From Quillaja saponaria (taxonomy: Eukaryota; Streptophyta; Magnoliopsida; Fabales; Quillajaceae), in the NCBI GenBank assembly GCA_029379385.1, contig CM055612.1, positions 1,488,001 to 1,552,000 on the forward strand: a stretch of 64,000 nucleotides of DNA, read 5' to 3'. Shown here one piece after another: positions 1-12,921 of the stretch. Position 1 is the first letter of the stretch. Every line of letters starts with the position of its first letter. A program made the translations under genes and the position numbers. The notes beneath the pieces are model-generated. The model searched no databases, was not told the origin of the DNA, and was given only the letters and a program-made list of their open reading frames with translations.

Positions 1-1518
1 TGTATGACGAACAGTTTCAGTGTGAGATGTGCTTTGTACTTTGAGGAGTTCTACGGGTGTGTCCAGCTTGAGTATGAAACAGTCCTCATTGTTAATGGTT
101 TTCTCTCCTACACATACTGCATCTAGGAACAAGTTAGCTGTGCACCTTGGATCCAAGCCCTGATAATAATATCAAAAAATTTCATAGTCATAAGCATTCA
201 ACTATGGAATTAAACATTCATAAACTATATAGATTGTTTTATTAACTGCTAAGAAAAGTTTATGCATTGACGTTTGACATGGAATTTGTGATGGCTTGAT
301 ATTCGATCAAGTACTTATATACCTGGAAGAACCGACGAAGGGGCCTAGGAGGACCTTTGTTAGCATGACAAGGTTGAGAAGATGACTGACTCCAAGCCAA
401 CTTGCCATCACTACCTGCACTAACCTTGAAACCAGAAACAACCAGTTCCAAGTACCACAGATCTGGATTCTTTTGCCATAGCACAAAGCCACCTACTTCC
501 CCGTTACCTCGTGTATGGACACTGTCATCACCCTGGTGCATTTCTGACCCAACCATCTTCACCTGCCCAACAGCATACATGCTTTTTACTGCATTTAATG
601 CAGCTAGCCCTCCAGTTGCTGCTACATATTGTTGTACTATGTATTTTGCAGTAGAAGCTTCCTGCCAAGTTGACGAACTATTAGTTATCTATTAGATAGA
701 AAGGGGAAAAAAGACAAAAGAAGAAAAATAAGTATCTAATAAAATCAGTTATTTATATGTGTGCCGTAATAAAGTGAGGCGCAAAATGCTGTTGAGTGTA
801 ATTATATTCCCACTTTGTCTGTTAAATTAAACAATCCATTATGACAATCTTATTCTTGTGCAGTGATGTGAAAGGGGATTATGATTTTCTTTTGTTAATT
901 TTCCAGGGGATCATCTAGATAATATAACAACAGTGAGATAGGCATTGATTTCTTTAGATGGACCAAATCATATGCTAGAAAGAAAATCTAATGGTAGTCA
1001 AATTAAGCATTTAAAACTAATTTAAATAAACTGAACAAACAATCTGAAATCATGTTTAATGATCCTTTAAAAGAACAATGCCTCTTAATATGCAGGATAG
1101 CATGACATATTGAGCTTGAAAATGTGGCAAGCCATATATGATTTATTCCATATTTCAAATGGAAGTTACTGCGAGGTTTGGACCTACAATTATCTCATTT
1201 CAGAAAAAAGAAAGGAAGGTTGAGTATGCTTACAATAGAACAATCTTTAATGGGACGGGTTAAAGCCTGGTCAGTGTGAACCTGAAGAGGTACCAGAGGA
1301 GACCCAACAAGCTTAAGCAATGCCATGAATTCATTGTTTGACCCGGACGAGAGATGGGATGACTTATCTGCAGATTGATTTTTCATCAGAGCACGCAGAT
1401 TCTGCCAACGTAGAGCTGCATTGGTTCCCATATTGGTAAACATTTCCTCAGGTATAGGCACCTCCAGGACGGTCTCCAGGCCATCTTCTTTATCAAAATT
1501 AGGACAAAGTTTCCTCAT
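1..1518 (-). CDS. DUF620 family protein, 5' part (cut by window edge)
   Basis: Three coding exons are visible on the minus strand: 1518-1234, 661-323 and 159 to beyond base 1. All junctions are GT-AG and phase 0. The protein opens MRKLCPNFDKEDGLETVLEV, the usual start of plant DUF620 proteins. It continues through RPIKDCSI, the exon-2 stretch AKYIVQQYVAATGG, then RRFFQ and GLDPRCTANLF, all in the order seen in the family. An in-frame upstream Met at 1536 adds six residues. I prefer 1518 because it matches the family start. DUF620 proteins have no established biochemical role, so none is assigned. The 3' part lies outside the window. The gene is head-to-head with OEP24 about 850 bp away. Family call is firm; function is unknown. 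Confidence 0.88.
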
Positions 1519-2369
1519 GAAAGAAAAAGAAACCAAGGCACAGAAGATGGGCTAAAAACAGGAAACAAGAAAAAAGAAAAGAGGAAAAGGAATCCTATGG
1601 AGAAAATGGAACCATTCCTCTTTCCACCTGCCCCTTAACTGGATTTGAGGTGATCCAAAGTAGCAGAATGGTTTTCTGTGTACGGGTTCTACAGGAATCA
1701 CTGCCAATTAAGAAAATTAGCAATGAAAGGAAGGGAGATTGGGGAGGTGAGGGAACGTTCTGGTTTCTTTTCTTAGGTGCTCCTTGCCTGTAGGTGTCGT
1801 GTGAGTACGATTTTAGCGGCACATATATAGTGTATTCCTGTCATCCTGTGTATTAGATTGAAAACTACCTTCTTTGCGGCAATTTATCAAACACCTAAAA
1901 AGGTCTTTTTATTTTTCAGTCCATTCTGTTAAGCCATAGAAGCTGCTTGCACATTCTGCATTTTTGTTCTGCCTGATTTTTCTGTTATTTATTTATTTAT
2001 ATATATTTGGAGTTTTGGTTTCTCCTGAGTTTCTGTTTCTGTTTCAGTTGGATTCTTAGTTGACGGAAATTTCTATTAATGGTTATCTACACAGCTTCCC
2101 CCGGTTTAGTAAAAACTAAAAACCGAAGTGTTCAAAACGATAATCAATTAGAATGGCAAAACCCAAAATTTCTTAAGGGCCCATATCAGAACCAATTAGG
2201 AAAGCCCAAGCTTAAAAAACTGGCCCGGGGGTCCAGTATATTAACCCCGGCTCATTTTTGGTTTTCTTTTTTTGATAAAAATGTTAATGGCTACTTGAGA
2301 AAATCGTGTTGTCTAATTTTCTCCTTCATTCATAATTTCATATCATCCACAGTTGTTGTCTGGTTGACC
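1519..2369. promoter_or_regulatory. Divergent spacer between DUF620 gene (-) and OEP24 (+)
   Basis: About 850 bp separates the two start codons and must hold both 5' leaders and core promoters. I see no supported coding sequence in it. The OEP24-proximal part has two TGGGCY (site II) motifs on the minus strand, at 2178-2183 and 2203-2208. There is also a TTTATTTATTTATATATAT stretch near 1987-2006. Whether the promoters are separate or truly bidirectional cannot be told from sequence alone. Confidence 0.5.
2178..2208 (-). promoter_or_regulatory. Two TGGGCY site II motifs upstream of OEP24
   Basis: GGCCCA at 2178-2183 and AGCCCA at 2203-2208 read as TGGGCC and TGGGCT on the minus strand, 160-190 bp before the OEP24 start. 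Site II elements bind TCP factors and are common in nuclear genes for organelle proteins. The role here is inferred. Confidence 0.35.
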
Positions 2370-4513
2370 ATGAAGGCGGATTTGAAGGGCAGGTATGACA
2401 TAGACAAAAACGGCGGTGCCGCTGCAAACGTCGCCTTCAACGCCGGAGATGTCAAGATTCGAGCTTCTATAACTGACGCCACCATCGTCAATGGCCCCAG
2501 CTTAACCGGCTTAGTTCTAGCTGTCGAAAAACCTGGCTTTTTCATCGTTGACTACAATGTCCCCAAAAAGGTACTCTCGATTTTCTCTATAGTTTCCCGC
2601 CAGAAATTCTTTTTGGTTGATGAAATTGCAAAGTTTTAAATATATTGCAGAATTAGGGTTTCTTAATAAGTAATCAGTTTCTTACTCGCTTTATTTCTTT
2701 GTTGGTGCAGGACTATCGGTTTCAGTTCATGAACACAGTTAGGGTTGGTGATAAACCATTGAATTTGACTTATATACATAGCAGAGGCGACAACAGGACT
2801 ATCTTGGATGGAACACTTGTATTCGATTCTGCCAATAAGGTGTCTGCTAATTACATGTTTGGTTCAGGAAATGGCAAGTTAAAGTATACTTATGTGCATA
2901 AAGGAGTGACTACTTTCGAGCCCTGCTATGATTTGGCGAAGAATTCATGGGATTTCGCTGTATCTCGGAAAGTTTATGGTGATGATGTCTTGAAGGGTAC
3001 ATACCAGACATCAAGCAAGTTGTTAGGACTGGAATGGTCACGGAATTCAAAGATGAATGGGTGCTTCAAGGTAATAAGATTTTCGCTCTTTATAACTGTG
3101 GGTAAATCTAGATTAAGGAGATTGAAGTTCTACTTCCTGCCACAATGTTCATCATTATTCTTCCTGATATAGTTTATAGAGTTTCAGAATTTGAACATGT
3201 CCATCTTTTGCTAGTATATAATTTTGAAAAACATCATTGCGCTATTATGTATCCATCATATGGCTATGTAGAAGAGACCATTTGTACCTTCCTTATTATA
3301 TCTTGAGTAGGTCTATACTAGCAACTATAACTGAAGCATGGACTCGGAAAATATTAGATTATTCTGCATGCAAGTAGAAAGATACATATTGTTTCATTGG
3401 TGTAACAAAGCAGTACATTCTCTTGATGAATTAAACCTTTTTTCATGTTAACTTATTCTGAGCTTTGTTTCCTTATTCTATATAGGTTCATTGTTGTCTT
3501 GTGCGTGCTACCATAGAATGTTTCTTAGCTGACAGAGTATCATACTAAGAGCTGGTGCTTTATATTATTTTAGACTTTTTATTTTACATTCTTTCCCTGG
3601 ATATATTTCTGTTGATTAGAACTTTGGAAAAATGGCATGGCATGATATTTTGTCTAGAAAGTCAAAATAAAGTAATAAATGGATACAATATGCCAGGAAC
3701 TCTAGAGAACCCTTGAGATAAAGGGAAATCTAATTTCAATTTTTTAGTTCCTTCTTGCCTGAATGAAGATAAAGAAGATAAATGGCTTTATAGATGCTGA
3801 AACCTGAGTTTGATAAGCTCTTCAATTGGAAGATATTTCGGTTATTGGGATTTAATGGGTACGGGGGTACCTATGCATTACAAATAAGGTTGTACGAGTA
3901 GATGGGAGAAAGAAAACCATCATTGGCTTAAAAACAGAAGACTGTTTGAGTGGGTAGAATTTTATTTTTTTAAATTTCTTTTCAGCTTAAGTCCCATTGA
4001 AAGACTATAGAGCTGAAAAAAAAGCCTTAATGAATACTTCAGTCTTTTTCATGACTGTTGACAGTTTGCTTGCTCTGTTGAACTTTTCGTTGCATTGTTT
4101 TGGCATGGCAGACAAAGAATTAAAGATGGTTCTACTAAATGCTAAGCTAGTTATTATACTCCCGTTTTTGGAAATTCTTGTTGAGTACTTTTGACCAGAG
4201 AAGCTTGGACTCTTATGTAAGTTGGAATAGTGTGTATGTATGTTATGCCTTGTAGCTCTTTCTAGGAGACGAAGATGAATCAATTTAAGGTGTTTGGTGT
4301 TTAGCTTTGAACTCTTTGCCTGCCTACGTCACGTGTTTAGACAGAAATAGCTTTACTCATGGTTTTCTCTTTGAATATGTTCCGGTAAACTCCATGAAGA
4401 ATTAATTGAATTTTCTATTTCATTTCTTCCAGATATCAGCATCACTTAACTTGGCGGAGGAATTGAAAGCTCCAAAACTTAGTGCTGAGACCACGTGGAA
4501 CATTGAGATGTGA
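2370..4513 (+). CDS. OEP24: Outer envelope pore protein 24, chloroplastic (OEP24)
   Basis: Three exons, 2370-2570, 2711-3070 and 4433-4513, join in phase 0 to give 213 codons plus a stop, the length typical of OEP24. The protein begins [10 protein letters not shown], has the central stretch [13 protein letters not shown] and ends [13 protein letters not shown]24 forms a high-conductance, low-selectivity beta-barrel channel in the plastid outer envelope that passes metabolites such as triose phosphates, sugars and charged solutes. As expected for a beta-barrel there is no cleavable signal and no long hydrophobic helix; alternating polar and apolar residues dominate. Intron 2 is long (3071-4432) and holds nothing I can name. 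The reading frame is open upstream of 2370, but that stretch looks like leader and does not match the family. Confidence 0.93.
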
Positions 4514-6122
4514 TGTGAGTACAGCGCGATCCTCGTCTCGTTTGTTGGGGTTTCCCATGTCTGGATCTCGTAGCTCATATATTGGAAATTGTAGCTTATA
4601 AGTAAGCTGAGCATTTTATATGGGTGATGGAATTGATTTTTCACATTCTTCTTTCTACATTGGAAAATTGATTGTTCTCATTTTTCTTTCTATTTTGGCT
4701 TTTAGATTATTAGTCTCTGTTGCTGCAGAAAACCTCAAATATTTCTTCTACCAAGGGATTCTGTTCGGGAGGTTTTTAGATTATTAGTCTCTGTTACAAT
4801 GAACTTCTTCACAGTTTAGGTTTTTTTACACTTTGACTTCTAGATTCTAGTCATCACCATCACAACCTCCATAGTCCATAGCCAAATCAAGCTTTTTTTT
4901 TCCTTTTCTTCCTCTCCAACCACTCATCCCATCAACCAAAAGTTTGCTGAATCTTCAAAAAAACTTGAAAGTGCAGTAAGGTTGGGTAAGGCCACCCATT
5001 TATGTGTTTCAACATTTTGAAATGGGCTTTTTGGATATGCCTCTAAATTCGATTAATTCGTGTTTGTTACCAAAAATTGGTAATTTTTTTTTTTTTGTGT
5101 GCTGCCATGGGTTTATGTATAATATGTTGAAACTTGAAAGGCTAACAGGAGGATAATATATTATTTGAGATATCCAAAATTTATTGTGACCATAGTTTTT
5201 TGTAAATTATTAGAAAAATAATATATTATTATAAAATTATATTTATGACCGTTGGTAAAAAGGCAAAAAGAGAATAAAATCAAAAAATAAAAAGCCATAC
5301 AAGAAAAAAATTACTGAGTCGTGGCCTGAGATGTGCGATTGAAAAGTATTCCTAGACTGCTTCTCAGTCGTGTGTGATGCTCATCTTGGCGTGCTGAGCA
5401 ACATGCATTCATGGCCTTGGACATAGAATGCGCGTTCTAGGCCGCAAAGCCAAACAAAGCTGTTGAAGTATTTGAAATTCATTTAAGCGACTAGTGTGGC
5501 AAAGACAAAAGTGAAAACTTCATCAATGCAATAATGGCAATTATGTTTGGTATTATAAATTTTTTATATAAATAAACGATGTATTTGATAAAATAAATTA
5601 TAAGTAATTGTAAAATATGTAAAATAATATAATTAGATATTAATAATATTTAAAACAAATAGACGAGACAGTAGATGATTGATTAATTAATTAAAGATAA
5701 ATTGAGATTTTCAAAACCAAATAATGTTAGTTTTATTATTTTTACTTTTAAAAAGTCACAATTAGTTTGGTAAAATATATCGTGGGTAATTTAAAAATCT
5801 TTCTTCACTTTATTAAATGAAGCATGTCGGGTAAAGAATGGACAGCCCATGACGCAAATGGGCTATCGGACCTACGCTTTGGTTGCCTCGCGAAACCGGT
5901 AATTTTGGCGGTCCAATTATCATCGTGAATTCTGAAATACCTGGGGTTAAAAAAGAGAGATAGATAGTTTATGAAAACAACGCCTATTGCGCCTTCACCC
6001 AAAAAATTGAAAACATTTCCCGCCATTTCTTTCCTTATTGTTTGATATATTTTTGTTCTCGCTGTCGAGTTGCTTTCAGAACGATTTATTGTCCTTCAGC
6101 ACAGCGATAATCCAGACTAGAT
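4514..6122. other. Spacer: OEP24 3' region and Claspin-like promoter
   Basis: The stretch has no supportable gene. The first few hundred bases are presumably OEP24 3' UTR. They contain a perfect 22-bp direct repeat (4700-4721 and 4774-4795). From about 5140 the sequence becomes AT-rich. The last 250 bp look like promoter and leader of the Claspin-like gene, with E2F-type motifs described separately. Confidence 0.5.
5903..6024 (+). promoter_or_regulatory. E2F-type sites in the Claspin-like promoter
   Basis: TTTTGGCGG at 5903-5911 and TTTCCCGCC at 6016-6024 both fit the plant E2F/DP consensus (TTTSSCGC or its complement). They lie about 210 and 100 bp upstream of the ATG at 6123. A weaker CGCGAAA half-site is at 5890-5896. 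Plant G1/S and replication genes commonly carry such sites, which suits a replication-checkpoint gene. Binding is inferred, not shown. Confidence 0.5.
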
Positions 6123-9100
6123 ATGGAAAGCGACGACGATTTTCAGCCATTGCCTTCCTCTCCAGTCTACAAACGAAAGCTGAAGCGCTTGAAGAAAGCA
6201 ACTAGGGTTTCTGAGCATTGCCGCCCTGATCCGTCCTCAGATGAAGAGCCTTCTGCACATGCTACCAACTCCTGCGACTTCAAAACCCTAGATTTTGGTA
6301 TCTCGAATGGCCTAGATTTTGAGGAATCAAATATCGATTCCGGGAGTGGGTTTGAGGGTTTCGGCGACGATAATGGACTGAATTCTCAACTTGAGCGTTC
6401 AAAAATTATAGAGGATGATGTTTTCGGTGCGAAGAGGCCTTTTGAGTTTGATTCTGTGGCTGAGGAAACTGAAGGAAAGGGTGAATCTCCATGTGCGGAA
6501 ATGGAGATCGGGGAGGAAATTGGGGATCTGAGGACTGAGGAATTGGAAAAGAAGCGATGTAATTTAGATGGGTTTTCAGAGAGTAAAGATAAGAAAAAGA
6601 AGAGAGTTGGTACTGATGAGAAGGCCAATGAATCTACATCTACATCTAATAAAAGAAGGGCCGAGAAGGTATCTAATCTTCTGGCACTCTATTGTGACAC
6701 TGAAATCCCCTGTGATATATTGTTGTCTACTAACTTAGAGTCCCAATTATTTGACAGGAAAGACGGGATTATCTTAAGCAACTTCGTGCAGAGTCCCAAA
6801 GACTATTACGAGGTATAGTAATATTCAGAATTGTGGTATTAAAACCCAACACTTTCTGATATCAGCTAATATGATTTAGTTACCTATATGTTTGTACTTA
6901 CTATTATCTGCACTTCCTACTGCTTAGAAACAAGAGATGCTGCATTCAAACCTGTTCCCCTTGTTCAAAAGCCCATTTCTTCTTTGTTGGAGAAAATTAG
7001 GAAGCGGAAGTTAGAGGTTTCAAAAAAGTAAGTAGATTACAGATTGGCTTGGAACTTCTGTCAGGCAGCATATTTATGCATATGTTGTGGTTTGCAGATC
7101 TCTTATGATAAGCAGTAAGACTATTGATGTTAATGATGGCTCTGCGACAGAGGTCATGGAAGATGATAATGCTGCATGCGCTCCTATTGATGGGAGAGTA
7201 AGGGGAAGGGTTGAAAAGGTGGAAAGTGAAAATACATTTGCGAGCACTGTTGATGTGGTGAGTAGTTTAGATGCACTGCGCAGTGGTGGATCTAATGAAG
7301 CTGCTGCTGCAGTTTCTTCAGTCTCTGAAGATAATGCTTCCGGTATGGTGAGTCCAAAAGTTGAGCATTTTTCGTGATGCAATTATTGATTCAAATTTGA
7401 TTGGTTTTGCTAAAAAATTACTATTTATGTAGATGCTAATTGGTTGTGTTCCTGTGTAACTGATAACTGTTGTGTAATGTGTTACTTTAAGAATCCAATT
7501 CTTTCATGATTTGCTTCAAGGTGAATGATATCATTTATGGATAACCAACAAAGTTTAGGATGTCACTTGATCTTTATAAAATATGATCTCCATGACTTCA
7601 TTGGTTATTTAATTGGGAAAATGAACTCTTGCACTATGTTGAAATGAACTTCCAGTCTGATTCCATTGATGTCTCCTTTGAGTTTCAGGATATGGATCAG
7701 GAATCTGCACAAGTGTTTCGAGCTCCTGTCAATGATACACAGGTTTTCTTAACATATCACCTGTCAAAGATGCTACTCCTCTTGTAATGGATTGTATATA
7801 ATAACTGCTCTTTTTGCATTTTTCAGGAGCTTTTCTCTGATTCTCAAACAAGTGATGCTAAAGATGGGCAACAAAATGTGAAACCCAGTAGTCCTCTAGA
7901 AGAAGTTTTTGCACCATCTATACTGGCAATGAACTTGAAATATGATTCTGTTCCTCCCGATGATGTGTAAGTTAAAAAGTATCTCCTGATGTAAATTTTA
8001 CTCACTCTCATTGGCTATTCATCATATTATAATTGGTTTATCTTATTACACTGCTCACTTATGTGGATGTTTCTGGAACTTCTATGCTTATTGGTTTTTT
8101 CAAAGTACATCCTTTTGTTACTGTTAGATGTGATAAGCGATAACATGTCAAACATTACATGAACTGGTGTAAGCAATATATACTGGATTAATTTGATTTT
8201 AGAAAAAAATTAAAATAATGCATGCAGTATATCTCATTTTAATAGAGTAATGATGACCAATGCACATATTTCCCATCAGCATTTCTGATTATGAATGCAC
8301 CACATTGAACAGTTTATTACTTGCTCATCCCACTTGTTCTGTGCATGATATTTAAGTTTTTCTTATTTCCAGTTCTTCTGATGAAGAGGGCTATGACAAA
8401 GAGAATATCGCCCCTCATCTACTTGGATCTGCCGACTTGTCTTCATCTCCAAATGGTGATCCTGTTAAGGCTTTTGTTGATGAAGAAGCTGAGGAAGAAG
8501 ATGATAGTGACAATGACCTCCTCTGTCTTCAAGAAAATGAAGAAGACGAAGGCAATGATGATGTTGAGGAACTTAATGATATGATCGCAAAAGAATATGA
8601 AGAAAAACCAATTGATAGTGAAAGGCGTAATCAACTCCACCAGCAGTGGCTAGAGCAGCAGGATGCTACTGGAACAGATAATCTTCTGCAAAAACTAAAA
8701 TGTGGTTCAAATTTGAGGAAAACAACTTTGTTTGACAATGAGGAAGGTGAAGAGGATCAAGATGAACTTGTTGATGAAGGTGAAGATGACCAAGATGCAT
8801 TTGTTGATGAAGCTGAAGAAGATACGCTTCCATCAGACACTGCACGAATGAATCTGAAAAAAGTAAAGCAAATGATTCCTCAAATGTTTACAGATAAAGA
8901 TGATGCTTATGTATCATCTGATGACGAGGAAACAGAAAAGAGACTAGCAAGGCAGTGCCTGTTTGAGAAAACTGTGAGTTATTCTGTTTTGTGAGGGTGT
9001 TTTATCTCAGTGTGGTATTAATTTCATTTGTACATATATCTTATTTATGTTGTCATTTTATTTGGAATAGGAAGCACAGGCTACCTTCCTTTCACCAGCA

Positions 9101-10693
9101 GAGGACGAAAGTTCTAGAGAAGTTTTTAGTCTTATAAAGAAGCTGAATATTGTTCCTGACCCTAAGAAGAAATCCAAAACCCATTGTAAGATTTTAATCC
9201 TTGAATGAAATTATGCAGCCTTCCTTTTTTGGGTTAATAGGAAGGTACTTTATGCAGCCTTACTTGATATGCAAACCCAATCCAAACTGCTTTTATTTGT
9301 TATAACACAAATTGTTATGGTTATTTTACTTGTGGCAGCCTTTCTTGACATGCCACTTTTGGGACAGAGGAGAAACATTTCATCAAAGGTATGCTAGTTT
9401 GAGCTTCTGGATGTTGAAGAGTTATTTGAGAAGCTACTTTACTTTATTCTTCTGTCATGTCTAATGAAATGAAAAACAATTTGTTACTAGTGTATTGTGT
9501 TGAATAGCAATATAGTTTAGGCTAGGGACCCGATTTCCAGATGGTCTGTAAACTTCCTTCCTCCACAGTGGTTGCTGTCTGAATCCCTTTCTTCTTTCTG
9601 GAAGGGGCTTACATAAGTTGACATGTATCCTGATCCAAAGTGTATTTGAATCTTGTTACGTATGTTTTGCAGGGTGTCTTCCATAAGATGTGATTTATGT
9701 TCCTGCCAGAACATAATGTGCTATGAAGTTTTTGCAAACTTAATGTGCTATAAAGTTAATGCCATATCTGACCTGACCACTTGTCTGAATGGCAGTCATC
9801 TTTCCTACATCGAGGTTCAAAACAGTTTCTCCCCTCATCTCAAAAGCAGGGAACAGGCAAGGTTCGTTCTTTTATCTTTGGACGTGATGACAGCAATAGC
9901 AGCAGGACCTCAATCTCCCTGTCAGAGGATTCTTCAGATACGGTAAGCACAAGATAAATTCAGAAAACTGGAGTAGGAGTAGGTAGCATAAATAATAGTA
10001 CGATTCCTTCATTAGTTGTATGAAATTTCTTTACAACTAGAACCAAGTTATGAGATAATAATACTATAGACTAATGCTCTATTTGGGAGAAGTGAAAGTA
10101 GAAGGAAAGAGAATGAGAGGAAGGGCAATTGGAGAAAAAATGAAACAACATAACTAACATTATCTATTTTCCTTCTTCTCACTTTCACCTTACCCAGACA
10201 AAGCATAGAATTCACAATGAGATATCTATGGGTAATGGGATGAGATGGTCTTCAATTAGTAAAAAATATCTGTTTACTAGTTCCATAAATAGCAGCATGC
10301 TCCCAATAATTTATTACAGATGCTATTCTTTACAAAAGGATTAGTTATCTGGCATCCAGTTTCTTGATGCTAGGCTGCTGGATTCTATTTGTTTTTTTTT
10401 TTTTTGTTAATTGCCCAAGATAATAATTCCACTTGGTATAATCAATGCAGAACCAAAGGGAGAATCAACCACCGAAAACCTTTTGTGCCAAGTTCAAAAG
10501 TAACTCTCAGAGTAAATGTACTACTTTGAACTCTACATCTCAGGGATCAGGTACTTCACTTTTTGAGATATTGAAGCGATCTTCATTGCAAATGGAGCAT
10601 GGCGTTCAGAACACCATGGTTTGCCAAACTGAATCCGTATTTGCTGCATTCAAGTTGACAAAGAAGCCAATAAAGACAGAAGGTAAAATGTGA
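6123..10693 (+). CDS. Claspin/Mrc1-like DNA replication checkpoint protein
   Basis: Eleven exons give 766 codons: 6123-6668, 6758-6812, 6928-7027, 7098-7347, 7689-7742, 7827-7966, 8373-8973, 9071-9185, 9339-9388, 9796-9942 and 10451-10693. Intron 1 (6669-6757) stays open in the exon-1 frame, so a plain ORF reading misses the frame change. The spliced frame gives RAESQRLLRETRDA (about residues 190-206), like the SETQRL(I/V)RES signature of animal Claspin. An acidic Glu/Asp-rich centre (about 400-560) includes RRNQLHQQWLEQQDA near 465, resembling the Mrc1-like domain, followed by lysine-rich and low-complexity segments. Claspin/Mrc1 travels with replication forks and mediates ATR-to-Chk1-type signalling. 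Plant versions are poorly studied. Upstream E2F-type sites fit S-phase expression. The stop at 10691 could be bypassed by a donor at AAG|GTAAAATG into an unseen exon. Gene structure is fairly sure; the functional name rests on two short motifs. Confidence 0.75.
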
Positions 10694-12921
10694 TGTATAG
10701 AACTAAGAAGGAAGATTCTACATTTTTTTTGGAAAGAAACTGCATTTTTATTGTTAAACTTGTTTTGCAAGATGTCCTTTTTTGGATGCAATTTAGTGTA
10801 CTTGATATTTGATCTTTATTTCCCTTCATGTTTCCAAACAGAGTTTTGCCTTCCTTCCTTTACCCTTAAAAATGAGGAGTCAGCGTGATTCTACTACGTT
10901 AAATGCACAAGTCAAAATAGTTGTTTTCCTTCTATTTCTTACGGTCCTTTTTCCCAAACGGTTAATTAGATTAGATTATAACTTGAGCTTCCAGAGAGAC
11001 TGAATTGTCAAAATAGTTTTTGTTTTCTGGGTCCTTGTTAAAGAAAGAAGATGAACTAGTTAATACTGGGTTTCAAGATATTTAATATTGGAACAAGCAA
11101 GAATAGCATGTGATGAGGACAAGGTTTGAGAAAAAAATGGAGAAACTATTTATAATGACTATTCTCCATAATAGATGCATATGTAATTAGCATAAGAATA
11201 CAATTATATGAAGTTTTTAACCAAAAAAAAATCTATTTGAAGTTATGACCAAAGTAAATTATTCTATACATTATGTCTCCAATGAAGTTGGTTTTTGTTG
11301 GTTTAATTGATAAAGTTCTTGACCTGTTGGTGTTGTATATTAAAGACCACTAATTACATTTTGTTTTTACTAGGGATATGAGACTTGTGAGAAAGGATAG
11401 AGCTACCTCTTGTTTTATAACTTATAAATCTAATAAGTCTTTTTCAAAAAATTAAATAATAATAATAATATTGGTTCCAGTGACAACATGGTAACTAAAA
11501 TTTTCTAGCATTTAATATTATGTTCAATTTATATGATAAAATAAAATTGAACCCATATGAAACTTATCACTTGTTAAAAGGTAGAGAAAAAGAATTGAAT
11601 TTTTCTCGGACAATGTGAATATTTTTTTAGATTTTTTATTTTATAATGAAAATCTTACAAAAGCTATAAAAGGAATAAATTAAAATAGAATTGTAATAAA
11701 TCTGAAAACAACTTAAAAGAGTGTTAAATGATACATCTAACAATACATACGTTACGCTTTTTTAACTAATGAATATATAATTCTTCTAAGAAACAAAAAA
11801 GTAGAAATCCTACCGTACCTAGCATGAACAATGTTCAACTAGTGTATAAAAATTGTATATAGCCCCATTCAATCAGTGGAAAAAAAAATTGCCACTGTAG
11901 ATTTTAATTGTTTCAATTTCAACACATTAATAAATTTCTCAAGATAAAAATTAAATTAATATTAATTAGATTATATTCTATAAATTTCAAATTTTGAGAC
12001 TTAATTCTTTAAATATTTAGAAAATATAATAATTTATTTTTAAAAAAATATTTAATAATATAAATTTTTTTGAATTTTTTTTCACTGAACTCATAATATT
12101 TAATAACCAATTTCATATTGTATTTACAACTATTAAAAAATGTATACGATATTTTATAAATATTATAACTCCTAATTTTTTAATTAAAATTATCTTTAGA
12201 AACTGTAGTTCTTCAATTATCTTCTTTTATATTGTTTTATTCAAAATTATTACTGAAATTTAATTCACGAGAATTAGAACGGCAAGTTTGTTTATTATTT
12301 TTGAGAAACAAAAATATGTTCATTAGGTTTAGCAAAGTTTATGTTTTTAAACAAATTTATTAAAACAATTTGTTATGTGTGGTGGGTATTAATATATATT
12401 TAATTAATATATTATTTATAAAAGTAAATTATTTGTCCGCACTGAATTTGTTTCTTCTGAATCTGCCCCGAATGTAAATTTCACTTGTGCAAATAACATA
12501 AACTTAAAGATTATTGCAAAAGATTAAATTATAGATTAAAAAATAAAGAAGACAAAGACTTAAAAATAATTCCTAGGGGCTGACTTAAAAACAATATCAA
12601 TATTTTGAGATGGGGAGTCTGCTTACTGTAGAACCGGCCTGACTGAATCATTTCGTTTCATTACACACCTTCGGTTTTTTCGATGAAAACTCGAATTTTC
12701 TTGCCCTAAATCAATATAAGTCAACACAAGTTCATACCTCATCAACTCCAAACATCTATAACATCCCCCTCCGCTGATTCCTCGAATCCAACATAGATTT
12801 CAGTTAAAATTCTCTAATTTCTGATCCAAATTCCAAAAACCCCTCCATGAAAATCTGCAATTCAGGCCTGATGCAAATGGGGAAACACTGATAAATAGAA
12901 TCTTACCAGGTTTTGTCAGCA
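10694..12921. other. AT-rich spacer, no gene seen
   Basis: About 2.2 kb of strongly AT-rich sequence with many short A and T runs. I found no coding exon, RNA gene or clear transposon ends. The last 300 bp (from about 12620) are less AT-biased and probably hold promoter and leader of the next gene. Confidence 0.4.

Noticed and set aside
2079..2369. Upstream in-frame extension of OEP24
   Set aside because: The extra residues do not resemble OEP24 and the 213-residue model from 2370 has the family length.
5805..6026. 73-codon minus-strand frame in the Claspin-like promoter
   Set aside because: No homology or codon-use support; it overlaps the promoter with E2F-type sites.
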